This document shows, piece by piece, positions 27,184-35,950 of a DNA stretch of 64,000 nt. The DNA is from Pseudomonas alkylphenolica (GTDB lineage: Bacteria; Pseudomonadota; Gammaproteobacteria; Pseudomonadales; Pseudomonadaceae). Within the stretch, counting starts at the first letter, position 1. Each line of letters begins with the position of its first letter. Below the pieces are notes generated by a model, which ran no database searches, was not told the DNA's origin, and worked only from the letters and a program-made list of their open reading frames with translations. Location: the NCBI RefSeq assembly GCF_004025535.1, contig NZ_QJRG01000042.1:1-64000 (forward strand). Direction: 5' to 3'. Both the position numbers and the translations under genes were made by a program.

Positions 27184-28338
27184 TCACAGCACCGAGGCGT
27201 AAATGGCGCGGGCATCTGCCCAGGTCACCGGGCGCGGGTTGTTGATCAGCAGGCGCTCGACTTTCATCGCGTCATCGCTGAGGCGGTCGAGGTCGGCTTC
27301 GGTCACACCCACTTGCGTCAGGGTCTGGGCGAACGGCATGCGCTCAACCAGCGCGGTCATGAAGGCGATAAAGGCATCGCAGGCCTGCGCCGGGCTGTCG
27401 AAGCGCTGGCCGGGCAGCACGGTGGCCGCCAGTTCCGCGTACAACGGCTCCGCTGCACTGCGGTTGAAGTTCAGCACCGGTACCAGCACCAGCGCATTGC
27501 TCAGGCCATGGGGCACATGGAAATGCCCGCCCAGCGGATAGGCCAGCGCGTGCACCGCCGCCACCGGCGCATTGGCAAAGGCCATGCCGGCCAGCATCGA
27601 CCCCAGCAGCATGTCCGAACGCGCCTGCAGGTCGCCGGGCTCGGCGAGCACGCGGTCCAGGTTGCCACCCAGCAGGCGCAGGGCCTGCAAGGCCAGGCCG
27701 TCGGACAGCACGTTCTTCTTGTGCTTGCTGGTGTAGGCCTCGATGGCATGGACCATGGCATCGACACCGGTCATGGCGCTCACCGCTGCCGGCAGGCCAA
27801 CGGTCAGGCGCGCATCGAGCAAGGCGATGTCCGGGTACAGCAAGGGGCTGACCACGCCCTTCTTCTCGTGGCTGGGGGTGGTGACGATGGCCACGGCGGT
27901 GACTTCCGAGCCGGTACCGGCCGTGGTCGGCACCTGGATCAGCGGCAGGCGCGGGCCCTTGGCCAGGTTGATGCCGTAGATGTCGGTCAGCGCCTGGTCA
28001 TGGCCGCACAACAACGCCACCAGCTTGGCGGTGTCCAGCGAGCTGCCGCCGCCCAGGCCGATCACCGCCTGGGCGCGGCAGGCGTGCCCCGCCGCTACCG
28101 CTTCAAGCACCGAGGCCTCGGGCGGGTCGGCCTGCACGTCGCTGTACAGGGTTACTTCAACACCGGCCTCGCGCAACGCCTGCATCGGCGCCTCCAGCAG
28201 GCCGGCGCGTTGCAGGCCCGGGTCGCTGACCAGCAGCACGCGCTCGGCGCCAAGTTCGCGGCACAGGCTGCCGAGGCGCAAGGCGCCATCGACTTCACAG
28301 ATCACACGGGGGGTGGTTTCAAAGGTAAAGGTCGACAT
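27184..28338 (-). CDS. Iron-containing alcohol dehydrogenase (second copy)
   Basis: A 384-residue paralogue of the downstream gene with the same group III motifs: IGLGGGSSLDTAK, TTAGTGSEVTAVAIV, VDAMVHAIEAYTS and FHVPHGLSNAL. The two share most of these blocks but differ in the N-terminal third and in surface regions, so the tandem is an old duplication rather than a recent one. It follows the ABC ATPase by 6 bp, so it belongs to the transporter operon. Substrate unknown. Confidence 0.93.
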   Translation of the reverse strand: MSTFTFETTPRVICEVDGALRLGSLCRELGAERVLLVSDPGLQRAGLLEAPMQALREAGVEVTLYSDVQADPPEASVLEAVAAGHACRAQAVIGLGGGSSLDTAKLVALLCGHDQALTDIYGINLAKGPRLPLIQVPTTAGTGSEVTAVAIVTTPSHEKKGVVSPLLYPDIALLDARLTVGLPAAVSAMTGVDAMVHAIEAYTSKHKKNVLSDGLALQALRLLGGNLDRVLAEPGDLQARSDMLLGSMLAGMAFANAPVAAVHALAYPLGGHFHVPHGLSNALVLVPVLNFNRSAAEPLYAELAATVLPGQRFDSPAQACDAFIAFMTALVERMPFAQTLTQVGVTEADLDRLSDDAMKVERLLINNPRPVTWADARAIYASVL

Positions 28339-28344
28339 GGCGGC

Positions 28345-28992
28345 TTATCCTGCGCGTACGCTGCCGCGTTCGATGCGGTACAAGGCATCGACCAGGTCAG
28401 CGGAATGGGTGTCATCGGATTCGGAGATCAGCACGCACAGTCCTTCCTGTCCGAGCTGGGCGATCACTTCGGTGAGGCGGCGCGACAGCACCGGCGCCAC
28501 GCCCTCGAACGGCTCGTCGAGGATCAGCAGGCGGTTGCCCGGCATCAGCGCGCGGGCCAGGGCCACCAGCTTCTGCTGGCCACCCGACAGCTGCATGGCG
28601 CGGCGATCGCGGAACTGGGCGATTTCCGGGATCAGGCTGTACACCCACTCCAGGCGCTCGGCGCTGCCCGGCAGCTTGTTGGCCCACACCGGCAGCAGGA
28701 TGTTCTCCTCGACCGTCAGTGCCGGGATCAACCGGCGGTCTTCCGGCAGGTAGCTGATGCCCGCTGCCGCGCGCTGGTGGCCCGGTTGGGCGCACAGGTC
28801 GCTGCCGGCAAAACGGATAGAGCCGGAGGTGGCATCCAGCAGGCCCATCAGGGTGCGGATCAGGGTGGTTTTGCCAGCACCGTTATGGCCGATCAGGCCG
28901 ACCATCTGCCCGGCACCGACATCCAGCGACACGTTGTGCAGGATCGGCACTGACTCGATGGCCACGTTGAGGTTGCGAATTTCCAGGCTCAT
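28345..28992 (-). CDS. Liv-type ABC transporter ATPase (LivF-like)
   Basis: A 215-residue ATPase of the HAAT family. It has Walker A GHNGAGKTT, signature LSGGQQKLVALARAL and Walker B LLILDEPFEGVAP. It is about 18-20 residues shorter than most LivF proteins but ends naturally, and all motifs are intact. Its ATG overlaps the stop of the other ATPase by 4 bp. It energises uptake with LivG-, LivM- and LivH-like partners. Confidence 0.92.
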   Translation of the reverse strand: MSLEIRNLNVAIESVPILHNVSLDVGAGQMVGLIGHNGAGKTTLIRTLMGLLDATSGSIRFAGSDLCAQPGHQRAAAGISYLPEDRRLIPALTVEENILLPVWANKLPGSAERLEWVYSLIPEIAQFRDRRAMQLSGGQQKLVALARALMPGNRLLILDEPFEGVAPVLSRRLTEVIAQLGQEGLCVLISESDDTHSADLVDALYRIERGSVRAG

Positions 28993-29759
28993 GCGGTTGC
29001 CCCCTTGTGTGCGCGCTGACCGCCGGTGACCAGTTCCTGGACCCGGGCGTTGGCCAACACCGTTTGCGGCGGGCCGTCGGCCAGCACTTCACCGCTGTAG
29101 AACGCGAGAATCCGCGAGACGTAGCGACGCACCACGTCCATGTCGTGCTCAACGAACAGCACCGTCACCTGATGGCGCGACACCACCTGCATCACGGTGT
29201 CCATCAGCTGGGTTTTTTCCTCGGCGCTGACGCCACTGGTGGGCTCGTCGAGCAGGAGCATCTGCGGGTCGCCGATCAGCGCCATGGCGATGTCGATCAG
29301 CTTGCGCACACCTTGCGGCACGGCCGTCACCTTGCTGTCGCGCCAGGTGAGGATGCTGAACTCGCTGAGAATCGCCTCGGCACGGGCGATGCGCCCGTCA
29401 TTGCGCAGCGGTCGCAGCAACGACGGAAACGGCGATTCGGCCGCCGCCAGGGCAATCAGCAGGTTGTCGAGCACGGTCAGCTCGGGGAACAGCTGGGCAA
29501 CCTGGAACGAACGGGCCATGCCGGCGCGGGTGATCGCCCGCGGCGTGCGGCCGATGATCGACTGGCCGTTGAACAGGATCTCGCCACGGCTGGGCTTGAG
29601 ATAGCCGGTGACCATGTTGATGAAGGTGGTTTTGCCGGCGCCGTTGGAGCCGATCACCCCCACCACTTCGCCCTTGCTGATGCGCACGTTGACGTCTTTG
29701 GCCGCGGTGACCGCGCCAAACTCTTTGTACAGCCCACGGGTTTCGAGAATGCAGCTCAT
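28989..29759 (-). CDS. Liv-type ABC transporter ATPase (LivG-like)
   Basis: A 256-residue ATPase. It has Walker A GSNGAGKTTFINMVTG, Walker B MLLLDEPTSGVSAEE and switch His in LFVEHDMDVV. The ABC signature is degenerate: TAVPQGVRKLIDIAMAL replaces LSGGQ, as in some urea/amide-type LivG proteins. The ATG at 29759 overlaps the permease stop. The open frame extends far upstream, but that part is antisense noise over the permease gene. Confidence 0.92.
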   Translation of the reverse strand: MSCILETRGLYKEFGAVTAAKDVNVRISKGEVVGVIGSNGAGKTTFINMVTGYLKPSRGEILFNGQSIIGRTPRAITRAGMARSFQVAQLFPELTVLDNLLIALAAAESPFPSLLRPLRNDGRIARAEAILSEFSILTWRDSKVTAVPQGVRKLIDIAMALIGDPQMLLLDEPTSGVSAEEKTQLMDTVMQVVSRHQVTVLFVEHDMDVVRRYVSRILAFYSGEVLADGPPQTVLANARVQELVTGGQRAHKGATA

Positions 29760-30715
29760 GCCTTGGCCTCCACTGCCTTGGCCGCGCGGGCCTGGCCACT
29801 GAACAGGCTCCACAGGCCCTTGGGTAGAAAGACGATGATGGCGAGCAAGGTGATGCCCAGAATCATCTGCCAGCTGTGCGGTACCAGTTCGATGGCGTAG
29901 GTACGCACCACGGCGAACAGAACGGCGGCGATGATCGGTGCAGCCACATGGGCGGTGCCGCCGAGCAAGGCGATGAAGACGAACTCGCCGGAGGTGATCC
30001 AGTAGGCCATTTCCGGGTCGATGTGGCCGGCGGCCAGGGCCATGAAGCCGCCGCCCAGCGCCGATACGCCGGCCGCTGCAACGTAGTTCATGTACAGCAC
30101 CCAGCGTGGCGACTGGCCGAGGTATTCGACGCGCACCTCGTTTTCGCGGATGGCCTCGCACATCGCCCCGGCGCTGCTGCGGCCATAGCGGTGCAACAAC
30201 ACCGCCAGCACCGCCGACACCGCGACGATGATGACGAACAGTGCCAGCGGCGCCTGGCCGGCAGCCGGGCTCCAGCCGAACAGGGTCCAGGCCTTGACGT
30301 TGAAGCCGTCGGTGCTGCCCAGCGCCGGGCTTTTCACCAGCATGCCGTAGAGGATCATCGAGAACGCCAGCGACAGCATGGCGAAGAAGATTTCGCGGTA
30401 GCGGGTCATCAGCAGGCCGAGGAGCATCGCCAGTGCCACCGCGGCCACCACGCCGATCAGCAGCAGGGTCGGCAGGTCGCTGATGTTCAGGAAGTGCCCG
30501 CTCATGCCCACGGCGTAGCCACCGATGCAGAAGTACAGGCCCTGGCCAAAGGTCACCAGGCCGGCGCGCATCTGCATCACCACGCCTTGCACCACCATCG
30601 ACTTGGCCAGCGCCATGGTCAGCAGGAACACCAGCCACTGCGGCGCGATCAGGCCGCTGGCGGCGAGCACGGCGGCGACGCCGAGCAGAATCAGTTCGGT
30701 TTTATCCAGGCGCAT
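29756..30715 (-). CDS. Liv-type ABC transporter permease (LivM-like)
   Basis: A 319-residue permease with about 9-10 membrane segments. It has the conserved block REIFFAMLSLAFSMILYG and the cytoplasmic loop GAMCEAIRENEVRVEYLG, the family's EAA-like motif. Its ATG overlaps the LivH-like stop by one base (TGATG). It forms the membrane channel with the LivH-like protein. Confidence 0.92.
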   Translation of the reverse strand: MRLDKTELILLGVAAVLAASGLIAPQWLVFLLTMALAKSMVVQGVVMQMRAGLVTFGQGLYFCIGGYAVGMSGHFLNISDLPTLLLIGVVAAVALAMLLGLLMTRYREIFFAMLSLAFSMILYGMLVKSPALGSTDGFNVKAWTLFGWSPAAGQAPLALFVIIVAVSAVLAVLLHRYGRSSAGAMCEAIRENEVRVEYLGQSPRWVLYMNYVAAAGVSALGGGFMALAAGHIDPEMAYWITSGEFVFIALLGGTAHVAAPIIAAVLFAVVRTYAIELVPHSWQMILGITLLAIIVFLPKGLWSLFSGQARAAKAVEAKA

Positions 30716-31614
30716 CAGATTTTCCTCGCAAGCACGCGGCCGAACAGCCCCTGCGGACGCACCGCGAGGACCAGCGCCATCACGCCATAGATCACAAAGA
30801 GTTCGAATTGCGGTGCGTAGTGCACGGCAGCGGCGCGGCTCAGGCCCACCAGCAAGGCGCCGAGTGCGGCCCCTTCAATGCTGCCCATGCCGCCGATCAC
30901 CACCACGGCAAACGCCAGCACGATGATTTCCACACCGATACCGGGCGCGACCGAAATGGCCGGAGCAGTCAATGCACCCGCCAGGGTGCCGAGCACCGTG
31001 CCGAGCACGAACACCAGGGTGAACACCCGGCGCACGTTGACGCCCATGGCCTGGGCCACTTCGCGGTCGTGGATCACTGCACGCAGGACCTTTCCTTGAT
31101 TCGTGCGTTCCAGCCACAGCCACAGGCTCAGGCCGAGCACCAGCGAGACGCCCACCAGCATCAGGTCATAATTGGAGACCTTGAGCCCGGCCAGCACACT
31201 GCGGCCCATTTCGGCGTAAGGCTGGTAGGCAAAGTACGGGTTGACGCCCCAGATCATCTTCATGGCGTCTTCGAGGATCAGCAGCAAGGCGTAGGTGATG
31301 ATCACCATCAACACCTCGTCGCGGCCGTACATGAAACGCAGCAGGCCGCGCTCGATCAGCAGGCCGACAATCAACCCGGCGGCCAGCGCACAGCCGAGCA
31401 TCATCAGGTAGCCGACCCACACCGGCCCTACCCCGTTGTTGAAATACCAGCCCACCAGCGAGGCGGCGGCATAGGCACCGATGGCGTAGAAACTGCCATG
31501 GGCCATGTTCAGAATGCGCATGACGCCGTAAATGACGGTAAGCCCGGCCGCGACCAGAAACAGCCACGAGGCATAGATGGCGCCGTCGATCAGCACCGCG
31601 TAAACACTCAGCAT
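30715..31614 (-). CDS. Liv-type ABC transporter permease (LivH-like)
   Basis: A 299-residue permease with eight to nine membrane helices. The motif GVMRILNMAHGSFYAIGAYA is the branched-chain amino acid/urea/amide permease signature. The loop GKVLRAVIHDREVAQAMGVN is the ATPase-contact region. It is the first membrane gene of the transporter, 67 bp after the binding-protein gene. Confidence 0.93.
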   Translation of the reverse strand: MLSVYAVLIDGAIYASWLFLVAAGLTVIYGVMRILNMAHGSFYAIGAYAAASLVGWYFNNGVGPVWVGYLMMLGCALAAGLIVGLLIERGLLRFMYGRDEVLMVIITYALLLILEDAMKMIWGVNPYFAYQPYAEMGRSVLAGLKVSNYDLMLVGVSLVLGLSLWLWLERTNQGKVLRAVIHDREVAQAMGVNVRRVFTLVFVLGTVLGTLAGALTAPAISVAPGIGVEIIVLAFAVVVIGGMGSIEGAALGALLVGLSRAAAVHYAPQFELFVIYGVMALVLAVRPQGLFGRVLARKI

Positions 31615-31681
31615 AAGGTTCTACCTTGGCAAGAGTGGCGGCCGGCAGCGGCCGCCACGGTCAGTCAGGTGTGCAACGTGA

Positions 31682-33016
31682 TCAGTTGCACTGCGCGCCA
31701 GGGAAGCCGGCCTTGATCCAGTCGTGGGCGCTGGTGCCGTCAGGCGGGGTCACGCACTCGCCGGAGAAGGCGATGACGTTCTGCACGCCGCCCTTCTTGC
31801 TCGCCGCGTCGTAGTGGTACTCACCATAGGCGATGCCTTGCATGGCCTGGTGGCCGCCAGCACGGGCCATCTGCACGGTGCCGGACACCGACTCGAAGCT
31901 CGCGCCCTTGAGCGCCTTGGCCATTTCCAGCGGGGCCGGGATCTTGCCGGCTTCGGCCTTGGCGTTTTCAGCCGCGAACTTCAGGCCGAGAATGGCCTGG
32001 GCCATCTTGCTTGCCGGGTAGGTCGGCGCGGCGTTGTAGGCCGACTGGTAGGCCTGGGTGAACCAGTTGTTCAGGGGGTTCTCGGGGGCGAAGGCACCGA
32101 ACGGGCCACGGCCGCCGATGATCATGCCGTTGGGGGCCTGGTCCTTGTAGCGGGCCAGCGCCGACTCGCCGCAGGTCAGCACCGCGGTCGCGTCTTCGAG
32201 CAGGCCGCGGGAGTTGGCCTGCAGCACCAGGGCCTCCATGTCGCCACCCCAGAAGCTGGAGTGGATGATGTCCGGGCGCTTCACCGACAGCGCCGAGATT
32301 TCAGCGCCGTACTGGCCCTGGAAGACCTTCGGCATCTGCGATTCGACCACTTCGCTTTTCGGCATGATCTGCGCCATCGACAGGGTGAAGTCGCTCCAGC
32401 TGTCCTGGCCCCAGGCGTAGTTCTGCTGAATGCCGCCGACGCGCACGGCGTCCGGGCGGGTCTTGGCCAGGTAACGGGCAGCACCGATGTTGTCGACGGC
32501 CGCATCCAGGCTGGTACGGAATACGTACTGCGGGGTCTTGTCTTCGCTGAACAGTTGCGAGGTGCCGCAATCGTAGAACACGGTCATTGCACCGAGCTCT
32601 TCGGCCACTGGCGCAATTGCCAGGCAGTCGCCGGAAGAAATGTAGCCGACCACGGCGTCGACCTTCTGGCGCTGCACCAGGTTGCGGAACTCTTCCACCT
32701 GCTTGGCGGCACCGCCGGCCTCGTCGATGATCACCATCTCGATCTCGGCACCATTGATGCCCAGCTTGTCGTACGGCGCGGGCAGCTTGCCCTGGTTGAG
32801 GCCGTCTACCAGCACCTTGGCAGCGTTGGCCGAAGGCTCACCGAACGGGCCGGCAGCCGGGCCGGACAGGAAGGTCACCACGCCGATGCGGAACTTGCCG
32901 TTCTCGGCGGCCACAGCAGCGCCCGTGACGCTGGCAGTCATCCCCGCCGTGGCGATCGCCAGGGCCAGGGGCAGTGCTTTGCGGTAGTGCGGGACGTTTT
33001 TCTTATAGTTGTTCAT
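31682..33016 (-). CDS. ABC transporter periplasmic binding protein (LivK-like), first
   Basis: A 444-residue substrate-binding protein. The signal peptide ends near VTGAAVAAE. The mature part begins FRIGVVTFLSGPAAGPFGE, the type I periplasmic-binding fold of the HAAT family. Further family blocks are VVGYISSGDCLAIAPVAEE and GGIQQNYAWGQDSW. The ATG at 33016 has GGAA seven bases upstream; an ATG six bases earlier is too close to it. It lies directly before the permeases, so it is the most likely main receptor of this transporter. The ligand cannot be read from sequence. Confidence 0.9.
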   Translation of the reverse strand: MNNYKKNVPHYRKALPLALAIATAGMTASVTGAAVAAENGKFRIGVVTFLSGPAAGPFGEPSANAAKVLVDGLNQGKLPAPYDKLGINGAEIEMVIIDEAGGAAKQVEEFRNLVQRQKVDAVVGYISSGDCLAIAPVAEELGAMTVFYDCGTSQLFSEDKTPQYVFRTSLDAAVDNIGAARYLAKTRPDAVRVGGIQQNYAWGQDSWSDFTLSMAQIMPKSEVVESQMPKVFQGQYGAEISALSVKRPDIIHSSFWGGDMEALVLQANSRGLLEDATAVLTCGESALARYKDQAPNGMIIGGRGPFGAFAPENPLNNWFTQAYQSAYNAAPTYPASKMAQAILGLKFAAENAKAEAGKIPAPLEMAKALKGASFESVSGTVQMARAGGHQAMQGIAYGEYHYDAASKKGGVQNVIAFSGECVTPPDGTSAHDWIKAGFPGAQCN

Positions 33017-33043
33017 GGTCATTTCCATTGCGGGTTACTGAAG

Positions 33044-34366
33044 CTAAGGGGCATGCCCCTCGGGATTACGGATCTGGGTGGCCTGGCGGCGTGCGCGCAC
33101 GGCCGGGTCGGGCAGCAGGTCCTGGGCGGAATACACCGCCCAGTCGCCGAGCATCACTTTTGCCGGCGGGTAGTCGTCGTTGCGCACCGGGGTGCCCACG
33201 GCCTGGGTCTGCAGGATCTGGTGGGTTTGCGCATCGATGCGCGAGACAAAGCCCGGCGGGTCTTCCGGCAAGGCGATTTCCAGCCCTTCGAGGGCGTTCA
33301 CCAGCGATTCGGTGTCGGTGGCACCACCGGCCTTCTGGCTGGCCTTGGCCAGCACCATCACCCCGGTGTAGGCGCCTTCGGCGGCGTAGGTCGGGTAGCG
33401 CCCGGTGAGGGTGTGAAAGCGCTCGACAAACGACTGGTTGCGCGGCGTTTGCGGCCAGTTGTTGTGGTGCCGGGCCGAGAGGATCAAGCCCGGCGGCGCC
33501 TTGTCGCCGAGGGCGACGAGAAAGTCGTAGTTGCCGCCGGTGTCGAAGTTGGCCAGCCGCGACGTCTCGAACAGCCGGGTGCCGGCGGCCTGCTTGACGA
33601 AGGCATGAAAATCGCCGCCCCACAGCGCCGAAACGATGATGTCGGGCTTGGCCTGTTCAAGTGCGGCGATGTACGCCGAGTAGTCCGGCTCGTACAGGCG
33701 CGGCCACAGTTCGGTGACGTCGTCGAACTGCACGCCCAGCTGGCGCAGCGCCTCGTGCAGGTCGTCACGCGAGACATGGCCGTATTCGTAATCGGGGCCG
33801 ATGAAGGCCAGGCGCTTCCAGCCGGTTTTCGCCTGCAGGGCCTTGAGGTAATGCGCCCCGGCGGCCATCGAAGTCCAGGTGTCGTTGGTCACGCGAAAGT
33901 AGTAACGGTGGCCGTTCTCAAGGGTCATGCGCGACGAGGCATGGTCGGTGCCGATCATCAGCACCTTCTCTTCGCGGGCCAGCTGGCTGACAGCAATCGC
34001 CACCCCGGAGGAGACCATGCCGCACAGCACCTGCACGCCGTCCTTGCGAATGAAGGCGCGGGCCAGGCTGGTGCCGTACGAGGCCTTGGACTGGTCGTCG
34101 TCGATGATCACCCGCATGCGGGGCACCTGCTGCCCGGCTTCACGTTGCGCCTGCAGCTCGCTCAAGGCGACCTGGATACCGGCGATGCTGTCCTGGCCAT
34201 AGATCGCTGCCCGCTCGGTCATCGGGTACAGGCAACCCAGGGTCAGCTCGGCTTGCGAAGCCGCCGCGCCCAGTTCGACGCGTCCGGCATGCGCACTGCC
34301 GGCGTGAGCCAGCAGCAAGGCGCTCAGAGCGACAACGGTGGGCAGGTGAGAAAACGGCAGTTGCAT
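33044..34366 (-). CDS. ABC-type periplasmic binding protein, second
   Basis: A 440-residue type I binding protein with signal peptide (ends near HAGSAHA). The blocks LTLGCLYPMTERAAIYGQDS, MVSSGVAIAVSQLAREEKVL and FIGPDYEYGHVSRDDLHEAL are of the same fold as the neighbour, but the sequences differ widely. The ATG at 34366 opens the first gene after the sigma54 promoter (34422-34436). It may be a second receptor for the transporter, or a ligand sensor for the kinase. Which one is not known. Confidence 0.88.
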   Translation of the reverse strand: MQLPFSHLPTVVALSALLLAHAGSAHAGRVELGAAASQAELTLGCLYPMTERAAIYGQDSIAGIQVALSELQAQREAGQQVPRMRVIIDDDQSKASYGTSLARAFIRKDGVQVLCGMVSSGVAIAVSQLAREEKVLMIGTDHASSRMTLENGHRYYFRVTNDTWTSMAAGAHYLKALQAKTGWKRLAFIGPDYEYGHVSRDDLHEALRQLGVQFDDVTELWPRLYEPDYSAYIAALEQAKPDIIVSALWGGDFHAFVKQAAGTRLFETSRLANFDTGGNYDFLVALGDKAPPGLILSARHHNNWPQTPRNQSFVERFHTLTGRYPTYAAEGAYTGVMVLAKASQKAGGATDTESLVNALEGLEIALPEDPPGFVSRIDAQTHQILQTQAVGTPVRNDDYPPAKVMLGDWAVYSAQDLLPDPAVRARRQATQIRNPEGHAP

Positions 34367-34421
34367 AAAATCCCTTGGGGCGTTCGTGGACGCCTCTTGT
34401 CGGTTTGCGGAATGGGCTATC

Positions 34422-34436
34422 GCAAAGGCTGTGCCA
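34422..34436 (-). promoter_or_regulatory. Sigma54 promoter of the binding-protein/Liv/ADH operon
   Basis: On the minus strand the bases read TGGCACAGCCTTTGC, an exact match to the -24/-12 pattern TGGCAC-N5-TTGC. Transcription would start near 34410, about 45 bases before the ATG at 34366. The adjacent response regulator carries a sigma54-interaction ATPase domain, and its probable binding sites lie about 120-170 bp upstream. Confidence 0.85.
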
Positions 34437-34557
34437 GCCTTGCGCGAACGCTGCATGAGATAACACGAAAGCGCTCTGGAACGAGGCTTTGCGTGATGAA
34501 AATTGATCTGGAGGGGGCGCCGCGACGGGTGCCGACGCGGCGTGGTGCGGGCAATGT

Positions 34558-34606
34558 TGAGCGGTTAGCGCTCAGCGCGCGCGAGCGCTTGAGCGGTTAG
34601 CGCTCA
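34558..34606. promoter_or_regulatory. Twin palindromic activator sites (enhancer)
   Basis: The same 17-bp palindrome TGAGCGGTTAGCGCTCA occurs twice, at 34558-34574 and 34590-34606. The copies are exactly 32 bp apart, about three helical turns. They lie roughly 120-170 bp upstream of the -24 element, where NtrC-type activators bind. The second copy spans the stop codon of the response-regulator gene. Binding by that regulator is inferred. Confidence 0.75.
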
Positions 34607-35943
34607 TCCTGGCGCTCGATGCCCAGGCGCTGCAAACGGCGCTTGAGCGCATGCCGGGAAATCCCCAGCAAATCAGCCGCCAACCCCTTGTGGCCGGCGC
34701 TGCGGCTGAGGGCATCGGTCACCAGCTCACGCTCGGCACGTTCCAGGCGGTCGTCCAGCGCCGACAGCGACGTGGGTGCGGGCTCGGCCGATTGCAGGTG
34801 CGCAGGCAGCTGGGCGCTGCCGATGGCCTGCCCGGGCAGCAAGATGGTCAGGCGCTCGATGAGGTTTTTCAGTTCACGCACATTGCCCGGCCAGCGGTGG
34901 CGCACCAGCGCCGCAGCGCTGTCGGCGGCAAAGCTGATGGGCGCGACCTTTTCCTCGCGGGCCTGGTGCGCGGCAAAGTGCCGGGCCAGCAGCAGGATGT
35001 CGTCGCCGCGCTCGCGCAGCGCCGGGATGTCCACGGTGATGACATTGAGGCGGTAGAACAGGTCTTCACGAAAACGCCCCTGGCGCACATCGTCGGCCAG
35101 GTCGCGGTTGGTCGCCGCCACCACGCGCACATCGGCGCTGCTGGCCTGGCTGGCACCCACCGCGCGGTAACTGCCGTTTTCGAGAAAGTGCAGCAGCTTG
35201 GCCTGCAAGGCCAACGGCAGCTCGCCGATTTCATCGAGGAACAGCGTGCCGTGGTTGGCCTGGGTCACCAGGCCGATACGCTTCTGGTGCGCGCCGGTAT
35301 ACGAGCCCTTTTCCGAACCGAACAGCTCGGCCTCGATCAGTTGCTCCGGCAGCGCCGCGCAGTTCACCTCGATAAACGGGTGCGCAGCGCGGGAGCTGTT
35401 AGCGTGCAGCGCCTGGGCCACCAAAGTTTTGCCAGTGCCGGATTCACCCAGCAGCAAAATCCGCGTGGCCGAACTGTTGGCGATGCGCTGCACCGCAGCC
35501 TTGAGGTTACCCATGGCCGGGCTCTGTCCGAGCAAGGCGCCCTGCTCTTCTACGGCCGTGGCCGCAGCGGCAGGCACCGTGAGTGTGCCGTGAATGGTCG
35601 CCAGCAGGTCGTCCAGCTCGAACGGTTTGGTCAGGTAGTCCGTGGCCCCACCCTTCACCGCCTGCACCGCCGCGCGGGTGTCGCCGTGGGCCGAGATCAT
35701 GATCACCGGCAGATTCGACCGGCAGTTGCGCAGGCCTTCGAGGGTGGCGATGCCATCCATCCCCGGCAGGCCCAGGTCGAGCAACACGATATCGACCTCA
35801 ACGCTGCTGTCGGCCAGCAGCGCCAGCGCCGCCTCACCACTGTAGACCGCGCGCGGCTGCATGCCTTCGCCACGCAGGGCGTAGCTCAGTGAGCGCACCA
35901 GCGCTTCTTCATCATCAACGATCAGTACACGTATTTCAGACAT
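34597..35943 (-). CDS. Sigma54-dependent response regulator (NtrC/DctD family)
   Basis: A 448-residue activator. The receiver domain (residues 1-120) has the phosphoacceptor Asp in VDIVLLDLGLPGMDG and Lys in YLTKPFE. The AAA+ domain (about 138-370) shows Walker A GESGTGKT and Walker B GTLFLDEIGEL. The sigma54-contact loop reads GSYTGA instead of the usual GAFTGA. A Fis-type HTH closes the protein (GLAADLLGISRHALKRRLQR). It is co-directional with and 7 bp after the kinase gene. It should act on the promoter at 34422-34436. Confidence 0.94.
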   Translation of the reverse strand: MSEIRVLIVDDEEALVRSLSYALRGEGMQPRAVYSGEAALALLADSSVEVDIVLLDLGLPGMDGIATLEGLRNCRSNLPVIMISAHGDTRAAVQAVKGGATDYLTKPFELDDLLATIHGTLTVPAAAATAVEEQGALLGQSPAMGNLKAAVQRIANSSATRILLLGESGTGKTLVAQALHANSSRAAHPFIEVNCAALPEQLIEAELFGSEKGSYTGAHQKRIGLVTQANHGTLFLDEIGELPLALQAKLLHFLENGSYRAVGASQASSADVRVVAATNRDLADDVRQGRFREDLFYRLNVITVDIPALRERGDDILLLARHFAAHQAREEKVAPISFAADSAAALVRHRWPGNVRELKNLIERLTILLPGQAIGSAQLPAHLQSAEPAPTSLSALDDRLERAERELVTDALSRSAGHKGLAADLLGISRHALKRRLQRLGIERQDER

Positions 35944-35950
35944 CGGTCGC

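Noticed and set aside
25899..28953. Long plus-strand frames over the dehydrogenase and ATPase genes
   Set aside because: These are antisense shadows with repetitive Arg/His/Gln composition and no recognisable fold.
31724..34600. 958-codon plus-strand frame over two binding-protein genes
   Set aside because: It is a shadow in high-GC sequence; the minus-strand proteins have signal peptides and family motifs.
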